DNA of 64,000 nucleotides from Magnolia sinica (lineage: Eukaryota; Streptophyta; Magnoliopsida; Magnoliales; Magnoliaceae), in NCBI RefSeq assembly GCF_029962835.1, contig NC_080574.1, positions 23,410,001 through 23,474,000 on the forward strand. Direction: 5' to 3'. The notes beneath the pieces were generated by a model that saw only the letters and a program-made list of their open reading frames with translations, searched no databases and was not told where the DNA came from. Both the position numbers and the translations under genes were made by a program. Below are positions 37,106 to 49,198 of the stretch, piece after piece (position 1 is the stretch's first letter; each line of letters begins with the position of its first letter).

Positions 37106-38170
37106 CATTAAGGGTATAAATAAGTGCCGGCATTAAGTAGTTTTTCTATGAATTGGGGCACTTGCACCACTCCATTGGTACAAGGAACTTTTAGCCATTG
37201 AATATTCTTAGCCCTCAGGTGCATTGAAAAATAAATATTTAATATATCCGATGATATTACTAGGAGTGGTGCAGGCACCAGTTCTCAATTTTCTTTAAAT
37301 GCATCTTGGACAATTGGGTTGAGTGATTTTTTATACAAAAGCAATTAGAAATTACACATATGGGGCAGACATTAACTCAATTTAAATAGACCATCACTGG
37401 GTCATATTGCCAAATTCAAGGGTGCAGAGCCCAGTGGCAAATGCTCTGCATTTTAAGACTAAAGTCATGGGTTCAAGTGCCCATGTGGATATGTGAGTGT
37501 AAACATGGGTTCAAGTGCCCATGTGGGGGTGAGTGGGTGTAAAAGAAAAAAAGGAGGAAAAGGTACCAAAATCAGATTAGTTGGATAATCATAATATCTG
37601 ACTCATGGGAGCTTCTTTGTTTAAATAGGCCCCTTGGATTTATTTATTTATTATTTTTATTTTTATTTTTCAGTTTTAAGAGTTGAATAAACATTCACCA
37701 ATATTATAATCAGACAAGCTTGATTTTTTGTTTATAACACACTTAAATTAGGACCCGTAATTTGGACAGTTTAGTTCCAATTACTTGTATGCTACTTGAG
37801 CAATTTGTAAGTAATTTTTACAGGTGCCAGTGCGTCATACGTCACAGACTCACAGCATTAAAGTGTATTTTGTGGCTCATCCTCCTCAAATGTGGCAATT
37901 ATGGGCAGCTATCCAGACCGTCTAAATTTGTGAGGCCCATCATGGATGGGGCCATATGTTTAAAAGTCAGACTGATGAATTGATCCCAACCATCCGATTA
38001 ATGGTATGTAATGGATGGTTGTGCTGTATCCGCAGATGGGTCGGAGATTTGGAAAATGGGGATAACCGTACGAACAGGCATGTGTACGGTTGTCATGGAG
38101 TCAATTTCGACATTGACTGGGGCATTTGGGTAAATTGGGCTATTTTATTTTTATTAAAGAATGTTCCGTG
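37106..38170. other. Spacer upstream of the ZF-HD gene
   Basis: Apart from the SINE-like element at 37428-37560, no gene or element is recognised. Confidence 0.4.
37428..37560 (+). mobile_element. tRNA-derived SINE-like element with a duplicated B box
   Basis: An A box-like CAGAGCCCAGTGGCAAATGC (about 37425) is followed by a B box GGGTTCAAGTGCCC at about 37469. A direct copy of the ATGGGTTCAAGTGCCCATGT segment follows about 38 bp later (near 37506), then a (G)TGAGTGGGTGTAAAAG tail with an A-rich end. The related SINE at 18850 has a single B box. Boundaries are approximate. Confidence 0.6.
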
Positions 38171-38174
38171 GGCT

Positions 38175-38211
<37 letters not shown>

Positions 38212-38348
38212 GAGTCTGACAAACACAGCGCTCTGAATGGCGTAAGCCTGATACCGGATAGTGCAAGCAAAGCAAAGCACACCCCACTTTTTATCTTCTT
38301 CTTTCTTTCTTTTTTTTTTTTTTATCTCTTCCCGTAAAAATCCCCTTT

Positions 38349-38394
<46 letters not shown>

Positions 38395-38470
38395 CCCACT
38401 AGTGCTATAAGCTCTAGTTTAGTGCATTTACTAGCAAAACCCACCCACAAAACCTCTCCATTTTCTTCTA

Positions 38471-38514
<44 letters not shown>

Positions 38515-38727
38515 CAAGATAGAACTTAGAAGAAGATAGTTTTTTTTTCTCCTTTGTTTGCTTCAGCTTTGTACAGAGAAACTGATATGGGTAATCAATC
38601 ATGGTTATAATAGAGGAAATACCCATGCTGTTTTGATGGTCTGCATTCCATTTTCTTCCTCCATACTCTATTTCTAAAGTAGGAAAAAATAAGAGGAGCT
38701 TGCTTCTTGTTTTACCTTTCCAACCCA

Positions 38728-38790
<63 letters not shown>
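38171..38790 (+). promoter_or_regulatory. Clustered (CT)n tracts upstream of the ZF-HD gene
   Basis: Four separate (TC)n/(CT)n runs lie at about 38177-38208, 38351-38391, 38476-38511 and 38729-38790, all with the pyrimidine-rich strand in the sense orientation of the gene that starts at 39466. CT-rich tracts near transcription starts and in 5' leaders are common in plant regulatory genes. A promoter or leader role here is inferred from position only. Confidence 0.45.
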
Positions 38791-38794
<4 letters not shown>

Positions 38795-39465
38795 GTTTGA
38801 ATTTGGGAGAAGTCTCCTTACCGACCCACCAGCATTCTGCATTGTAGCAAAACTCCAACTATTCGAAACTACTGTGTCATGTTATCTGGTTTTCTTAGAC
38901 AAAAGGCTCTCAGGAAGGTCAGTATCTCCCACCTTCTAATTCTTTTTTTCTCTTTGTGCTTTTCCTCTCTCATAGCTTCTCCAGAGAAAACAAGATATTG
39001 GTACTTAGCTTAGAGTCTCCAACAATCTCAGACCAGAAGAAACTGCGAATTTAATTAGCCGGGTCCAGTTTTCTAGTCTTTTTCTTTCCTTCTTCCTTCC
39101 TTCAATTGGGCTTACCAGGAAAAGAAAAGGAAAAAAAGAAAAAAGAAATGTGTATGTAGCTTGGTCGCCTAAATCTCAGTCCCAAAATGAAAATCTCTTA
39201 TGGGTTTGTTAGCAAAATTGAAGAAATGGGTATTAAGAAAAGGTTCTTAAGAATCTCAGTTGCTACAGTTCTCTAGTGTGTGTATTTCTACTAGAAAAGT
39301 GTGTTTTTTTGAAGTTATTTTTATTTTTATTTTTAATGTTTATTTGAAAGAGTCAAGAACCTCAGAATCAAAACAACTGCTAATTTATTGGATTGGGTCT
39401 CATTCTCTCTTTTCTTTTGGTCTTTTTTGTCATCCAAACAAAACCCAGAAAGAGGAGAGAAAAAA

Positions 39466-40287
39466 ATGGATATTTCCACTCATGAAGTAGAAATCCCAAT
39501 CCCAATAAGCAGCAGCTATGCAGGTGGTGGACATGGACCTCATGTTCATGCCCACATGATCCATGACCCCCACCACATCATCCCATCATCAGCTACCCAG
39601 CTCCTTCCCTCAAATGGGCCTATCCCTCCTCCAACACTAGTAGTAGAGGACCATACGCCATACAAGAAATCGATCAGGTACAAAGAATGCCTAAAGAACC
39701 ATGCAGCAGCCATGGGTGGGAATGCCACAGATGGGTGTGGTGAGTTCATGCCAGGTGGAGAGGAAGGAACCCTTGAAGCCCTCAAATGCTCAGCCTGCAG
39801 CTGTCACAGGAACTTCCACAGGAAAGACATAGAAGGCGACCCCTCCTGTGACTTGTACCATCATCTCAGGGTGGGGCCCAGGAAGGTAGTTGGCCAGAAG
39901 GGTGTCCTGATTGCTGGGCCAGATGCATTTGGGTACCCCACAGCAGGCAGCCTCATGACCCCCAGGCCCACTACTCAGATGATAATGTCATACAACTTGG
40001 GAGGGCTGCCATCAGAGTCAGATGAACAGGAGGGGGGTGGTGGGGCCCAGGCCAGGCATCCAATGGTGAAGAAGAGGTTTAGGACCAAGTTCACAGCAGA
40101 GCAGAAGGAAAAGATGTTGGAGTTTGCTGACAAGGTTGGGTGGAGGATTCAAAAGCAAGAGGAAGGAGTGGTGCAGCAGTTCTGCCAAGAGATTGGTGTG
40201 AAGAGGAGAGTTCTCAAGGTTTGGATGCACAACAACAAGCATAACCTTGCAAAGAAGGTTTCTACACCTACTTCCACTGAGGGCTGA
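39466..40287 (+). CDS. Zinc-finger homeodomain (ZF-HD / ZHD) transcription factor
   Basis: This is a single uninterrupted frame of 273 residues. I chose the ATG at 39466 (MDISTHEVEIPIPIS) because that opening matches ZHD3/ZHD4-type proteins; the frame is open further upstream only through non-ATG codons. Residues 71-124 are the ZF-HD dimerisation zinc finger: YKECLKNHAAAMGG, then DGCGEFMP and LKCSACSCHRNFHRK, with its Cys/His ligands present. A His-rich stretch lies at 24-37. Residues 202-263 form the homeodomain, from KKRFRTKFTAEQKEKM to the family-typical recognition-helix segment KVWMHNNKH. ZHD proteins are plant-specific, mostly intronless, nuclear, dimerise through the finger and bind ATTA-type sites. 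They act in floral, vascular and stress development. It looks intact and functional. The subgroup assignment is from memory. Confidence 0.96.
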   Translation: MDISTHEVEIPIPISSSYAGGGHGPHVHAHMIHDPHHIIPSSATQLLPSNGPIPPPTLVVEDHTPYKKSIRYKECLKNHAAAMGGNATDGCGEFMPGGEEGTLEALKCSACSCHRNFHRKDIEGDPSCDLYHHLRVGPRKVVGQKGVLIAGPDAFGYPTAGSLMTPRPTTQMIMSYNLGGLPSESDEQEGGGGAQARHPMVKKRFRTKFTAEQKEKMLEFADKVGWRIQKQEEGVVQQFCQEIGVKRRVLKVWMHNNKHNLAKKVSTPTSTEG

Positions 40288-41697
40288 TTTTTTTATTTCC
40301 TTTTTCTAGAAAGATCAATGCAAGATGATGGAGAGAGGTTGGTCTTTTTTTTTTCTTTTTTTTTTTCTTTTTTTGCATTAGGAGGGTGCATGATGTAGTT
40401 TTATTAGGTTTGGTATATTTTTTGAATTGAGTGGTGTATGTGTTCATCTCCAGCGTAGAAAATGATTTAAAATCTTTAACATTAGAATGGGTTTGGGTCT
40501 TACTCTTCTATGGTTGAACTCACTTTATTTTCAAGTTGTTTTACTTTTGTCTTGTTTATCTAGTCCTTTGTCTTGTTTTAATTTTGGGAAAGCTCTCTTA
40601 CACCCTACATTTGTGTTGTAGTGATTTTGGGTGATATTTGTTTGTGTTTAGGCACTGTTTGGGATTTGAGAAAATGGGGTAGGATCTTCATTTCCATGAA
40701 AATGGAAATGGAAAATCCTTAGACTCGACATTTTCTTGGATTTGCTTAGATTTTGGATTTGATAGATTCTGAAACTTTCCATGGAATTTCCAATTCTATT
40801 ATAATGGCAAAAAATTCCAAGAATATGTTAGGGGAAACATATTATTAATGTTGTCTTCAAGTAGTCCATTACATGGGTCTCACTCAAAATCAGGTGAACA
40901 TAGCCGTTCATGGGTGTCCGTACAGGTGAGGTTCATGGTTTGGTGGTCCAAACGATTAATTATCTGACGCAGGCTCCATAATATCTTCTGGATTGGATGA
41001 TCTGGGCCCTACAACCGTTTACCTTTTCAACAGTTACTGTTTTTTCGCTCAGCTATCTATCCGTCCATCATGTGGGTCCAAGCCCATTAATCCAACCATA
41101 CAATAGAGAAACCACCTTGAGCATGGGCAAAAATCGTCCATGTTTAATATTATTTAGTCATTTGTTACTGTGATTTTTTTTTATGGCCCACCAAAGAACT
41201 GATAATATCACTCCATCATTATGATTTAATACACGAAAAAAAAGGATGTAATATATGTTGATTGTGGACCGTCAAATGGTCTAATGTTTTGTTAGCCATC
41301 CGGACGAGTGGACCTCTATCAAAGTTCTACAAGAATTCAAATAGGCAATGCATTGCCTTTTCACTAATAATATAGAAAACAAATGTTCTGACAAACTTCA
41401 CACAGGTGTGTCATTCATTTTTACTTTCTTTTGCCATCGCCACTAAATCTGGCCCCATTGCCCACCACCTCCACCCAAATTTCCACCATCGAAACTTCCA
41501 CCTGCCCCAAACTTATCAGTACCACTAAATTCACCCCCATCACCAATTAGGGATGCACATGATTGGATTGTTGGATTCAGTGGGTCGGGTTTTAGCGTTG
41601 TACCTGTATAGCGCCACATGTGCTATTATTAATCTTTAAGCATTTCACATATGTGTCACCAATCTACAAGCGGCTTGTCCACATAAGCAGTCACTTA
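40288..41697. other. 3' flank of the ZF-HD gene and gene-free spacer
   Basis: The 3' untranslated region presumably begins here, but no poly(A) signal stands out. A GGCACTGTTTGGGATTTGAG stretch near 40652 resembles a MITE end without a partner. GTGGGTCC-type fold-back wording appears at 40860-41330. Confidence 0.4.
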
Positions 41698-42242
41698 TGG
41701 CCCATTTGAGAGCATTGATTTGGAACCCCTTAGATTTGGAAACCTCTGGATTTGAAATCCTTCCATTGTGTTTGGCACCCTGGATTTATAATCAACTTTA
41801 ATCCAAAGTAGTTGTGCATAATATATTTACATGGGTTTGAATTTAATTACTAAATCAACTTTAATATCTCTAATTAGTGAACATATGTAATGTTTGACGC
41901 AATAGTTGTAATAAGCTCATTGAAATATATACTTTGCCCGAAAATGATAAAATTCCAAGTCTCAGATGAGCTACAAGCACAAGATCACGTTCAAGTGACT
42001 AACCAATGATTTTTAACCATTAATTTACATGGACCATGTGTCCAATAGATTAATAGTATAGTGACACATATGTTACACATGCAACTCTTGGAAAGATTTT
42101 AGAGGTAATCCAAACTTTCACTCTCGATTTCTAACACGTGTTTGAGGGGATTTGAAACCTCTAGTTACTTTATGGTGCCAAACAACCAGGGGATTTGAAA
42201 CCCCGTCAAATCCCCCCAAATTCATGGTGCCTAACGTCTCCT
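41698..42242. mobile_element. MITE-like element with ATTTGGAA...CAAATCC ends
   Basis: The left zone (GATTTGGAACCCCTTAGATTTGG, about 41727) and the right zone (reverse complement of CAAATCCCCCCAAATTCATGG, about 42210) are inverted and repeat GGATTTGAAA(C/T)CC units. Outer ends are only weakly matched. The interior shares CATATGTAATG / TTGACGCAATAGTTG-like wording with the 22291 and 53180 elements, suggesting a common superfamily. No target duplication was found. Confidence 0.5.
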
Positions 42243-43298
42243 TAGCTTCTTTATTTATATGACACTTTGGTTATTTTGATAATCTTTTAACAAATAATAC
42301 CTTATGTGACTTGAAAAAACAAGCTGATGTCTACTCAGCTTCCAAATGTTAAGAACTTAACCAATATGTTCTTTTTATGTTTGTCACTTTGGTTATTTAG
42401 ATAACCCTTAACACAAATAATACCTTATGTGACTTGAAAAAGGTAGTGTTGACTCACCCACCGAATGTTAAGAACCTAACCAACATGCCTTTTTTTTATG
42501 GCACCTTGGTTTATACTGGTAAACCATAATCTTTTCAATAAATAGGACTTCATGTGACTCGAGCATATAAGGTACTGTTGACTCGGTCGCCAAATGTTAA
42601 GGATCTAATTAATAGGCTGGTTTTTATGACACTTTGATTATCTAGGTAAACCTTTCGACTAATAATACCTTATGTGACTTGAACAAACAAGGTGGTATTA
42701 ACTCAGCTACCAAATGTTAAAAACATAACCAAATATGTACTTTTCTTTATTACACTTTGGTTATTCAAGTAAACCTTTCTACAAATAGTAACCCATGTGA
42801 CTTGAACAAACAATGTAGTTTTGACTCTACTACCAAATGCTAAGAACCTAACCAATACGCCATTTTTTTCTTTGTAAACCTTCCACAAATAGTACCTTAT
42901 GTGACTTGAACAAATGATCTAGTGTTGACTCTACTACCAAATGTTAAGAATCTAGCTAATACTTCTTTTTTTTTTTATGGCACTTTGGTTATCTAGGTAG
43001 CCTTTCCATAAATAGTAGTACCTAATATGACTTAAACAAACAGTGTAGTGTTGACTTTACTACCAAATGTTAAGAACCTAATCAATATGTTTTTTTATGT
43101 ATGGCAATTTGATTATCCAGGTAAACCTTTCCACAAATAGTATCTTATGATGCTTGAACAAATGATGTAGGGTGGACTCTACTACCAAATGTTAAGAACC
43201 TAACCCATATGCCTTTTTTCCTTTATGGCACTTTGGCTATCCAAGTTAACCTTTCCACAAATAGTACCTTACGTGACTTGAACAAATGATGTAGTGTT
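42243..43298. repeat. Tandem array of about 120-bp units
   Basis: About nine imperfect units each contain CACTTTGGTTAT, GTAAACCTTTCCACAAATAG, CTTATGTGACTTGAACAAA, TTGACTC and CCAAATGTTAAGAACCTAACC. The AATGTTAAGAAC-type motif recurs near 42345, 42466, 42593, 42713, 42837 (variant), 42938, 43064 and 43186. Most units are 120-127 bp and one is about 101 bp. The last unit is cut by the LTR that begins at 43299. No coding potential. Confidence 0.9.
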
Positions 43299-43842
43299 TG
43301 TTGGGTGTCGTGCGGAAGCAAACTTGAATCCAATTAAACAAGATGAAATCAAACAGAAACCAAACATGTGAAGAGCATACAAATTTTACGTAGAAAAATC
43401 CCCACGGGATAGATGGATTTATTGATCTGAACAACCCCAAAAATCATCCTTGAAACCCTAGCAATATTAAGCTCTTGAACTCTTAGGAACGTCTTAGAGA
43501 ACCCTAACTGTGACTTAATCTCAATTACACCAAGCATATATACTACCACAATTGGAATAATAAACAAATCATGCACTTACACAGTTCTGCATGTGCCTTC
43601 AATGAGACCTTTGATGGCATCGACACCCGTCGAGGACCAATTGATGACATCAAAGAACCTTTGATCCCATCAAGTAGCAACTTTTGAAAACTACTATACA
43701 ACAATTAACTTGGATTTTTTCAAATTTTCTCGATGGGATCAAGCATCTGTCGATGGCATCGACATCTGCTCAATAGAATCGAGTATTCTATTAATAACAT
43801 TGACAAACTCTGTTATAAACAAATTTAAGACATTAGACAACA
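43299..43842 (-). mobile_element. Copia-like LTR, same family as 5973-7347
   Basis: It begins TGTTGGGTGTCG and ends AAGACATTAGACAACA on the plus strand and contains GATGGCATCGAC-type words and a TTTACGTAGAAAAAT segment shared with the 5973 LTR. It abuts the tandem array on the left. The five bases on either side do not match, so it may be one end of a larger rearranged copy, not a clean solo LTR. Confidence 0.6.
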
Positions 43843-44435
43843 CCCATAGCCAATGTGTGATGCTTGGGAGTGGTTTTTTAGATTGTGGGGCATAGCACAG
43901 TAGCATTTTGGTAGATTGAACGGTGGAGCATTGAATAGGAATGCATAAAATCTCCTCCATTGATCCCAGGCAAACCCACCTGTGACAACGGTGAGGATTT
44001 AAATGGGCATTGCTCATTGAACTTGTTCCAATACCATCAGGTGATTACAACTAGCTACAAAATAGATTGTGACCTTGATTTATAGCTTCTTAACTGGTTG
44101 AATTCGAACCCAGGTTAAGGCAATTTGTTGGCATCCAACAATCATTGGCGACAATAGGTGAGCCAAAAGTGGGCCCTCCAATCCAAAATGTTGGCCCGTG
44201 TAGAAGGTTGGGCCCACAAACTCACATTGATTGGTTGATCCTTGCTTCCTATCAATGGACATGTTAGTTTAACTTGGACCATCTCCCTTTCATATTAATT
44301 AATGAGACATTAACTAGTGGACTTACTGTAGGGAAATATTTTCATGCCGATTGTAATAAGAGAGTAATTTATAGAAAATTGTTTGTTTATTTATTTATTT
44401 ATTTTTGCTTGTGGTTTAGTGATCCAAACCATTGG
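43843..44435. other. Gene-free spacer
   Basis: Possibly remnant internal sequence of the adjacent LTR element: a CCAATACCAT word at about 44026 resembles a primer-binding-site region on the minus strand. Nothing coding is recognised. Confidence 0.35.
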
Positions 44436-45129
44436 TGATGTAGAGTGGGTCATGGACAATTTCATGGCCAAGATGGACTAGAGAAGGCCTGATCGGAGGC
44501 AGAAGTGATCCGGATTGTCAGAACCTTAAAATAGGCATATACTGCAAACCGTAATGAGTTATTCGACATAGCATATATGATTTTGGGGAGGAGAAGCTAC
44601 TTTAGCCAACCAACCTGCTACGCATTGTTGCCCACACCGAATTTGTGATATTCCATTAGATCGTTGGTCGAAAATCCATTTTATTTCCATTTTTACTATT
44701 TATAATAAGTTTTAGTTCCATCATAACTTTTGATCCATTGAGTTTTAAGAGTCGTGCCCAACATGAAAAGGGCTTCGGAAAATTAGGGGATAATAACGTG
44801 GGTAGGCCAAATTGGAGGCTTATTATTTTTGGCAAAAAATCATGAAGTCTAATATAAATCATGATTGTCAATAAATAGTAATCTTACTATTTATAGTAAG
44901 TCACGATTTTAGGAAGTTTGAGTTGGAGTTTGATTCCAAAACTTCTTTATAGGTTTGATATCACTATTGTAAATATTGTAAACTCATTTTTATTATCAAT
45001 CAATTTATTTTCAGACTTACTAGAAATTATTTTCTATTTTCTTCCCTCATGGATTCAAGGAATCTCTGTGAGAAGTCCAGAGAAACTTCGAAGACAGTGC
45101 TCGACTTCATCACGTCCATCCCTACATCA
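44436..45129 (+). mobile_element. Solo LTR, Gypsy-like family (copy 2)
   Basis: The ends are TGATGTAGAG and CCTACATCA. The body is collinear with copy 1 (6392-7122), including AGTGATCCGGA, ATATATGATTTTGGGG and the TTACTATTTATAGTAAGTC block. Flanks ATTGG and ATTTA match only in part, so the duplication has decayed or the end is offset. Confidence 0.8.
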
Positions 45130-46045
45130 ATTTATCTCTTGGGGCCCACCATGAATGGACCATGCTGAGAAAAATATTTGTATTCGAACGTCCAAATCCC
45201 CACCAACGGCCCTTTTTTGGTGGAATTAACCATATATTTAAAGGTAATCAATTTGAAATGGAGGATAATGTTTTGGGTATGGTAAATCCATGGCGGGGCC
45301 CACCAGATCAATGATCTACATCCTATGGCCCCAGTTGTAACAAACTGAAGATCGATCGAGGATTACAGGCCATGTGTTTGTCAAAATATTATATTCAAAT
45401 GTGGGAGAAAAAATCTCTATAATGTTTGTAATCTGAATCCTGATGGCTGTTTTATTCAACGTATTCTTACTGTTTTTAGGAAGTCTGCTCAGGCCTGTCC
45501 ATCCACACCAAGAACACGTGCGAATATAGCATACGTGTGCAAGATATGAACTTTCCATCAGGTGGACCACACTGCTAAAATTGTGTAGCTGAAAATCAGA
45601 CTTTCTGCTCAGCTGGACCGTCTATCAAACAAACGGATGGTTTGAAAAAATAATGTATTAGATGCCCTTACGTTTTGTATACTGAGGCACACCTGACGAG
45701 TACAAGAGCCTTATTGTAAGGCGAGAGGATCTAAGCAGTGCGGCCCACCTGATGGACAGCTCAGATCGTACAACATGCGCCATATTATTAGATGGTGAGC
45801 TTTTTCCATAACTATTCTTTTTGGGATCCTTTTTCTCTGACTCTCATGTCGACGGGTCATTCAGCCTAATAAAGCTAGTTTATAATTGCTGAATCTGGCT
45901 AATTCGAAAGCACCATAAAGATGTCTATCTACCTACTACCACATGTGCCAATGTGACACACGGGTGTGAGACCCAAGTCTTCCATCTTGCCTACTTCCAC
46001 AAATCTAGCCAATCAACTGATCAGACCGTCCACAGTTTTCACTGT
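45130..46045. other. Gene-free spacer with fold-back repeat pieces
   Basis: GGGGCCCACC-type words occur at 45140-45300 and 45550-45750. No gene is recognised. Confidence 0.4.
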
Positions 46046-46693
46046 CTTCCTTTGGGGATAACTTCTCCGAATCCATGGAGCTTATCTACACTCCTCACGG
46101 AGATACCTCGAATTCACAAGAAAAATAAGAAATAAAAATAATTCTAGAAAAATGAGAATAAATGGCTTGATACTCAAAAACAAATTTATAATCCATTAAA
46201 TAATGCTATGAACCCTGTAGAGAAGTTTTAGAATCAAACTACAACTAAAACTTCAAAAAATCATGACTTATTATAAATAGCAAACGGTGATGACTTCCAC
46301 TAGCCTCGTGGTTTTTGTTAAAAAAAAGTATCCTATTTGGCTCAAACATGATATTCTCCTAATTTTTCTAAGCGCTTTTCATGTCGGAAACAACACTTAA
46401 AGACCAACTGAGTTACAATCAAACTAAAACCTAATACAAACAGTAAAAATGAAATTAAAATCAATTTTCGACTGTTGATATGATAGAATCTCACAAATTC
46501 GGCGTTGGAAACACGGCATAAAAGAATGGGTAGCTAAAGTAGCTTCTCCTACCCAAAATCATATATGGTATGTTGGATAACTCATTTTGTTTTGTAGGGT
46601 AGGTCCCTTTTAATGTTCTAACGATCTGAATCACTTCTATTACTTTCTAGTCCATCTTGGCCATGAAATTGTCCTACGACCCGCTCTACATCA
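46046..46693 (-). mobile_element. Gypsy-like LTR (copy 3), one end missing
   Basis: On the minus strand it begins TGATGTAGAGCGGGTCGTAGG (46693) and follows copies 1 and 2 through the CTACTTTAGCTACCCATT zone and the GACTTATTATAAATAG region to about 46046. The CCTACATCA-type terminus is not found, so it appears truncated. Confidence 0.75.
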
Positions 46694-47013
46694 ACGGCTT
46701 AGATATTACACACCTGCGCCCCGTCAGCACATGTGGTGCCATGCATCTAAATGGAAAATTCCAATGTAATATTATGCGGTGGGTGGGCAAGGGACCCACT
46801 AAAGATATGAAGGGACAAGTGTCTGGTGTGTGGGCCACCATTTCAGCAGCCAATGTGGACTATGATTAATCATATGAACGACATGGTAGATTAATCAAGA
46901 TTTGTAATGATTAATCTTCATCAATCCCTAACACTTTAAGATTCAGAGACTTAATTTAGCTGCCAAGTATATAATTATTTTAATCTTTTGTATTTTATTC
47001 AAAGAGAAAAACT

Positions 47014-47382
47014 TTGATACTCTGGCAGAGTGTGATGGATGATACACAGGCACTTAGAAATCACTATAGATTTTCATACGCGGCACACAATAAACTGTCT
47101 AAATTATGAGTCTTGAAACAAAAAATTACATTTACTGATCATCTGACTGTCGGATTTATGACATTTATTGGACGGTTTAAATGTAAAATATACCAAAGGT
47201 CTTATCTCAACAAGAAAGTGTCCACGAATCAGAGGTCGGTAATGTTTAACAATTCTGATTTTGAGATAATAAGTTGAGAAAAGTGGGGTCCACAATGTCA
47301 ACGGTTTAATTTGAGTTAATGTATGCCACTTGTATAATTTCTAAGTGCCTGTATATCAGGCCTCATATGGCGCCAGAGTACC
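47014..47382. mobile_element. MITE, TTGATACTCTGGC family (copy 1)
   Basis: The left end TTGATACTCTGGCAGAGTG and the reverse complement of the right end, TTGGTACTCTGGCGCCATA, are inverted. The match extends through TGATACACAGGCACTTAGAAAT. It is 369 bp long and no target duplication was found. Copy 2 at 52521-52862 shares both ends and the GTTTAATTTGAGTTAATGTATGCCAC interior. Confidence 0.75.
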
Positions 47383-47882
47383 AAGTAACTCCGCTTTCTC
47401 AAAACGCCAGCCGACAGGGTACAGAAACCGAAGCGTGAAGCCCCACACGCGAGCACAAGGATGCGGATTGCGTGGTTTCACCACGACCACGTATCTACGT
47501 GGTGTAAAGATTATGTGGGGCCCGTCGCAATGTCTGTGTTTTATCCACTCCGTTCATCCTTTTTTCCATATCATTTTAGGCATGATCCCAAAATGGAAGC
47601 AAATTCAAACCCTAAGTGGACCACACCATAGGAAATATTGGGAATAAGGTCTCACAGACATGGATGAAGGGAAAACACAAATATCACCTTGATCCAAAAC
47701 CTCTGTGACTCATGAGAAGTTTTCAACGGTAGTCCTTCAATCCCCTAAAATGAGCTGGCAGAATGGATGGACCGTGTAGATAAAACACACACATAACGGT
47801 GGGCCCCACAGAATCCTGCGTATTGGCACGTGTTTACAAGAGCTGAGATGACGATCAGGTAGGCCAGACAATGTACATTAAA

Positions 47883-47919
<37 letters not shown>

Positions 47920-48417
47920 AACATTTGTTTTGTAGAGTGCAGCCAGGCTGAGGAGGCAAACAGTCCTGATCTTTGAAGCCATAAGATCCAGCAGGTGTGG
48001 CCCACCTGATGGAAAGTTGGGTTCTTGGACACATGTGGCATAATGGCAAGTGTGCTTGCGTGGGGATTTTGTGATGAGACAGATGAAAATGAAATGAATG
48101 ATGCATGAAGACGTTAAAAACATGAGCTGATGATTGTATTGGCGTTTTCACGCGAGTAAGTAAATCCGATGAGGGCCACATGTTCCTCACAAACACCATT
48201 ATTACATGTCTCATGCATTCTTGGGAAACTAACGAGAAACCCGTTAACCGAATTAAATTCTATCAACAAACAACTGTACGCGTCGAGCGTGTACCTAACG
48301 CCACGTGGATCAATCTTTCGTTAGATCCAAACCGTTCATCGGGTACGCTGCTACTCCTTGAGGCTGAAACAGAGAAATCATGATCGTCGAAAATTCAGGT
48401 GGGACACAACAGGTATT
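47383..48417. other. Spacer with a diverged fold-back repeat and (AT)n
   Basis: A diverged GTGGGGCCCGTCGCAATG ... ACGGTGGGCCCCACAG fold-back unit spans about 47510-47812, a relative of the 9779 element without matching termini. An AT run is at about 47887-47914. No gene. Confidence 0.5.
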
Positions 48418-48929
48418 GGATTCGGTAGTGATCCTTCTAGTACCGAGGTCAGTACCGGTAGGTGTTGTGTTGTATCGATGCCGTCCATACATTTTGCCAG
48501 ATTATTTTAGAAATTATCCCGAAAATGAGGCAGATAGAAATCTCAGATGGACCACACGACAGGGAAAAGTAGTGACTGATTGAACGTCCACCATCAAAAA
48601 CTTCTTGGAGACCACAGAGTTTCAGATCAAGATGACATTTGTGTTTTCCCTTCATCAGAGATCTCTGTGACCTGATCAACAGGTTGGATTGCAAATAAAC
48701 ATTACAGTGGGACCTAGGAACTTTTAAATGGTGGGTGTTTAATCAACATAGATTGATGTTGTGTGGTCCACCTGATATTTGGATCTGACTCATTTTTAGC
48801 TTCATGCCCTAAAATAATAATCCAAAAATGGATAGACGGCATGGATAAAACGCATAAATCATGGTAGGGCCCACAGAGATTTTCGAGCACTGCCGTCATC
48901 TGGATGCTGGAGGGATCACTACCGAATCC
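48418..48929. mobile_element. Fold-back MITE with GGATTCGGTAGTGATCC ends
   Basis: The left end GGATTCGGTAGTGATCCTTC and the reverse complement of the right end (GGATTCGGTAGTGATCCCTC) are inverted over about 22 bp. The body carries the CATGGATAAAACGCATAAATC / TGTTGTATCGATGCCGTCC arms of the fold-back class. No convincing target duplication was seen. At 512 bp it encodes nothing. Confidence 0.75.
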
Positions 48930-49198
48930 GAATCTGCATAGGACACGGTGGGTATGGATAGTTTTGTGTAGGGCTCACAATGCTCTCTATATTTCATCCA
49001 ATCCGTTCATCTAACCTTCATCGTGATGATAAGAGCAGTCCCCAAAAAACACGGTATTCCAAATCTCAGGTGGGCTATACTGGGTGAACATAGATGTTTA
49101 TGTACAATCCAGATGGGGTGGCCCACCTGATTATTGAATCATCTTAATTCTTGGTACTAAGTTCAAAAACGTGGTCCTCCAGCTGATGGACGGGGTGG

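Noticed and set aside
42243-43298. CRISPR-like array
   Set aside because: Units are about 120 bp, fully repetitive with no unique spacers, and the DNA is plant nuclear.
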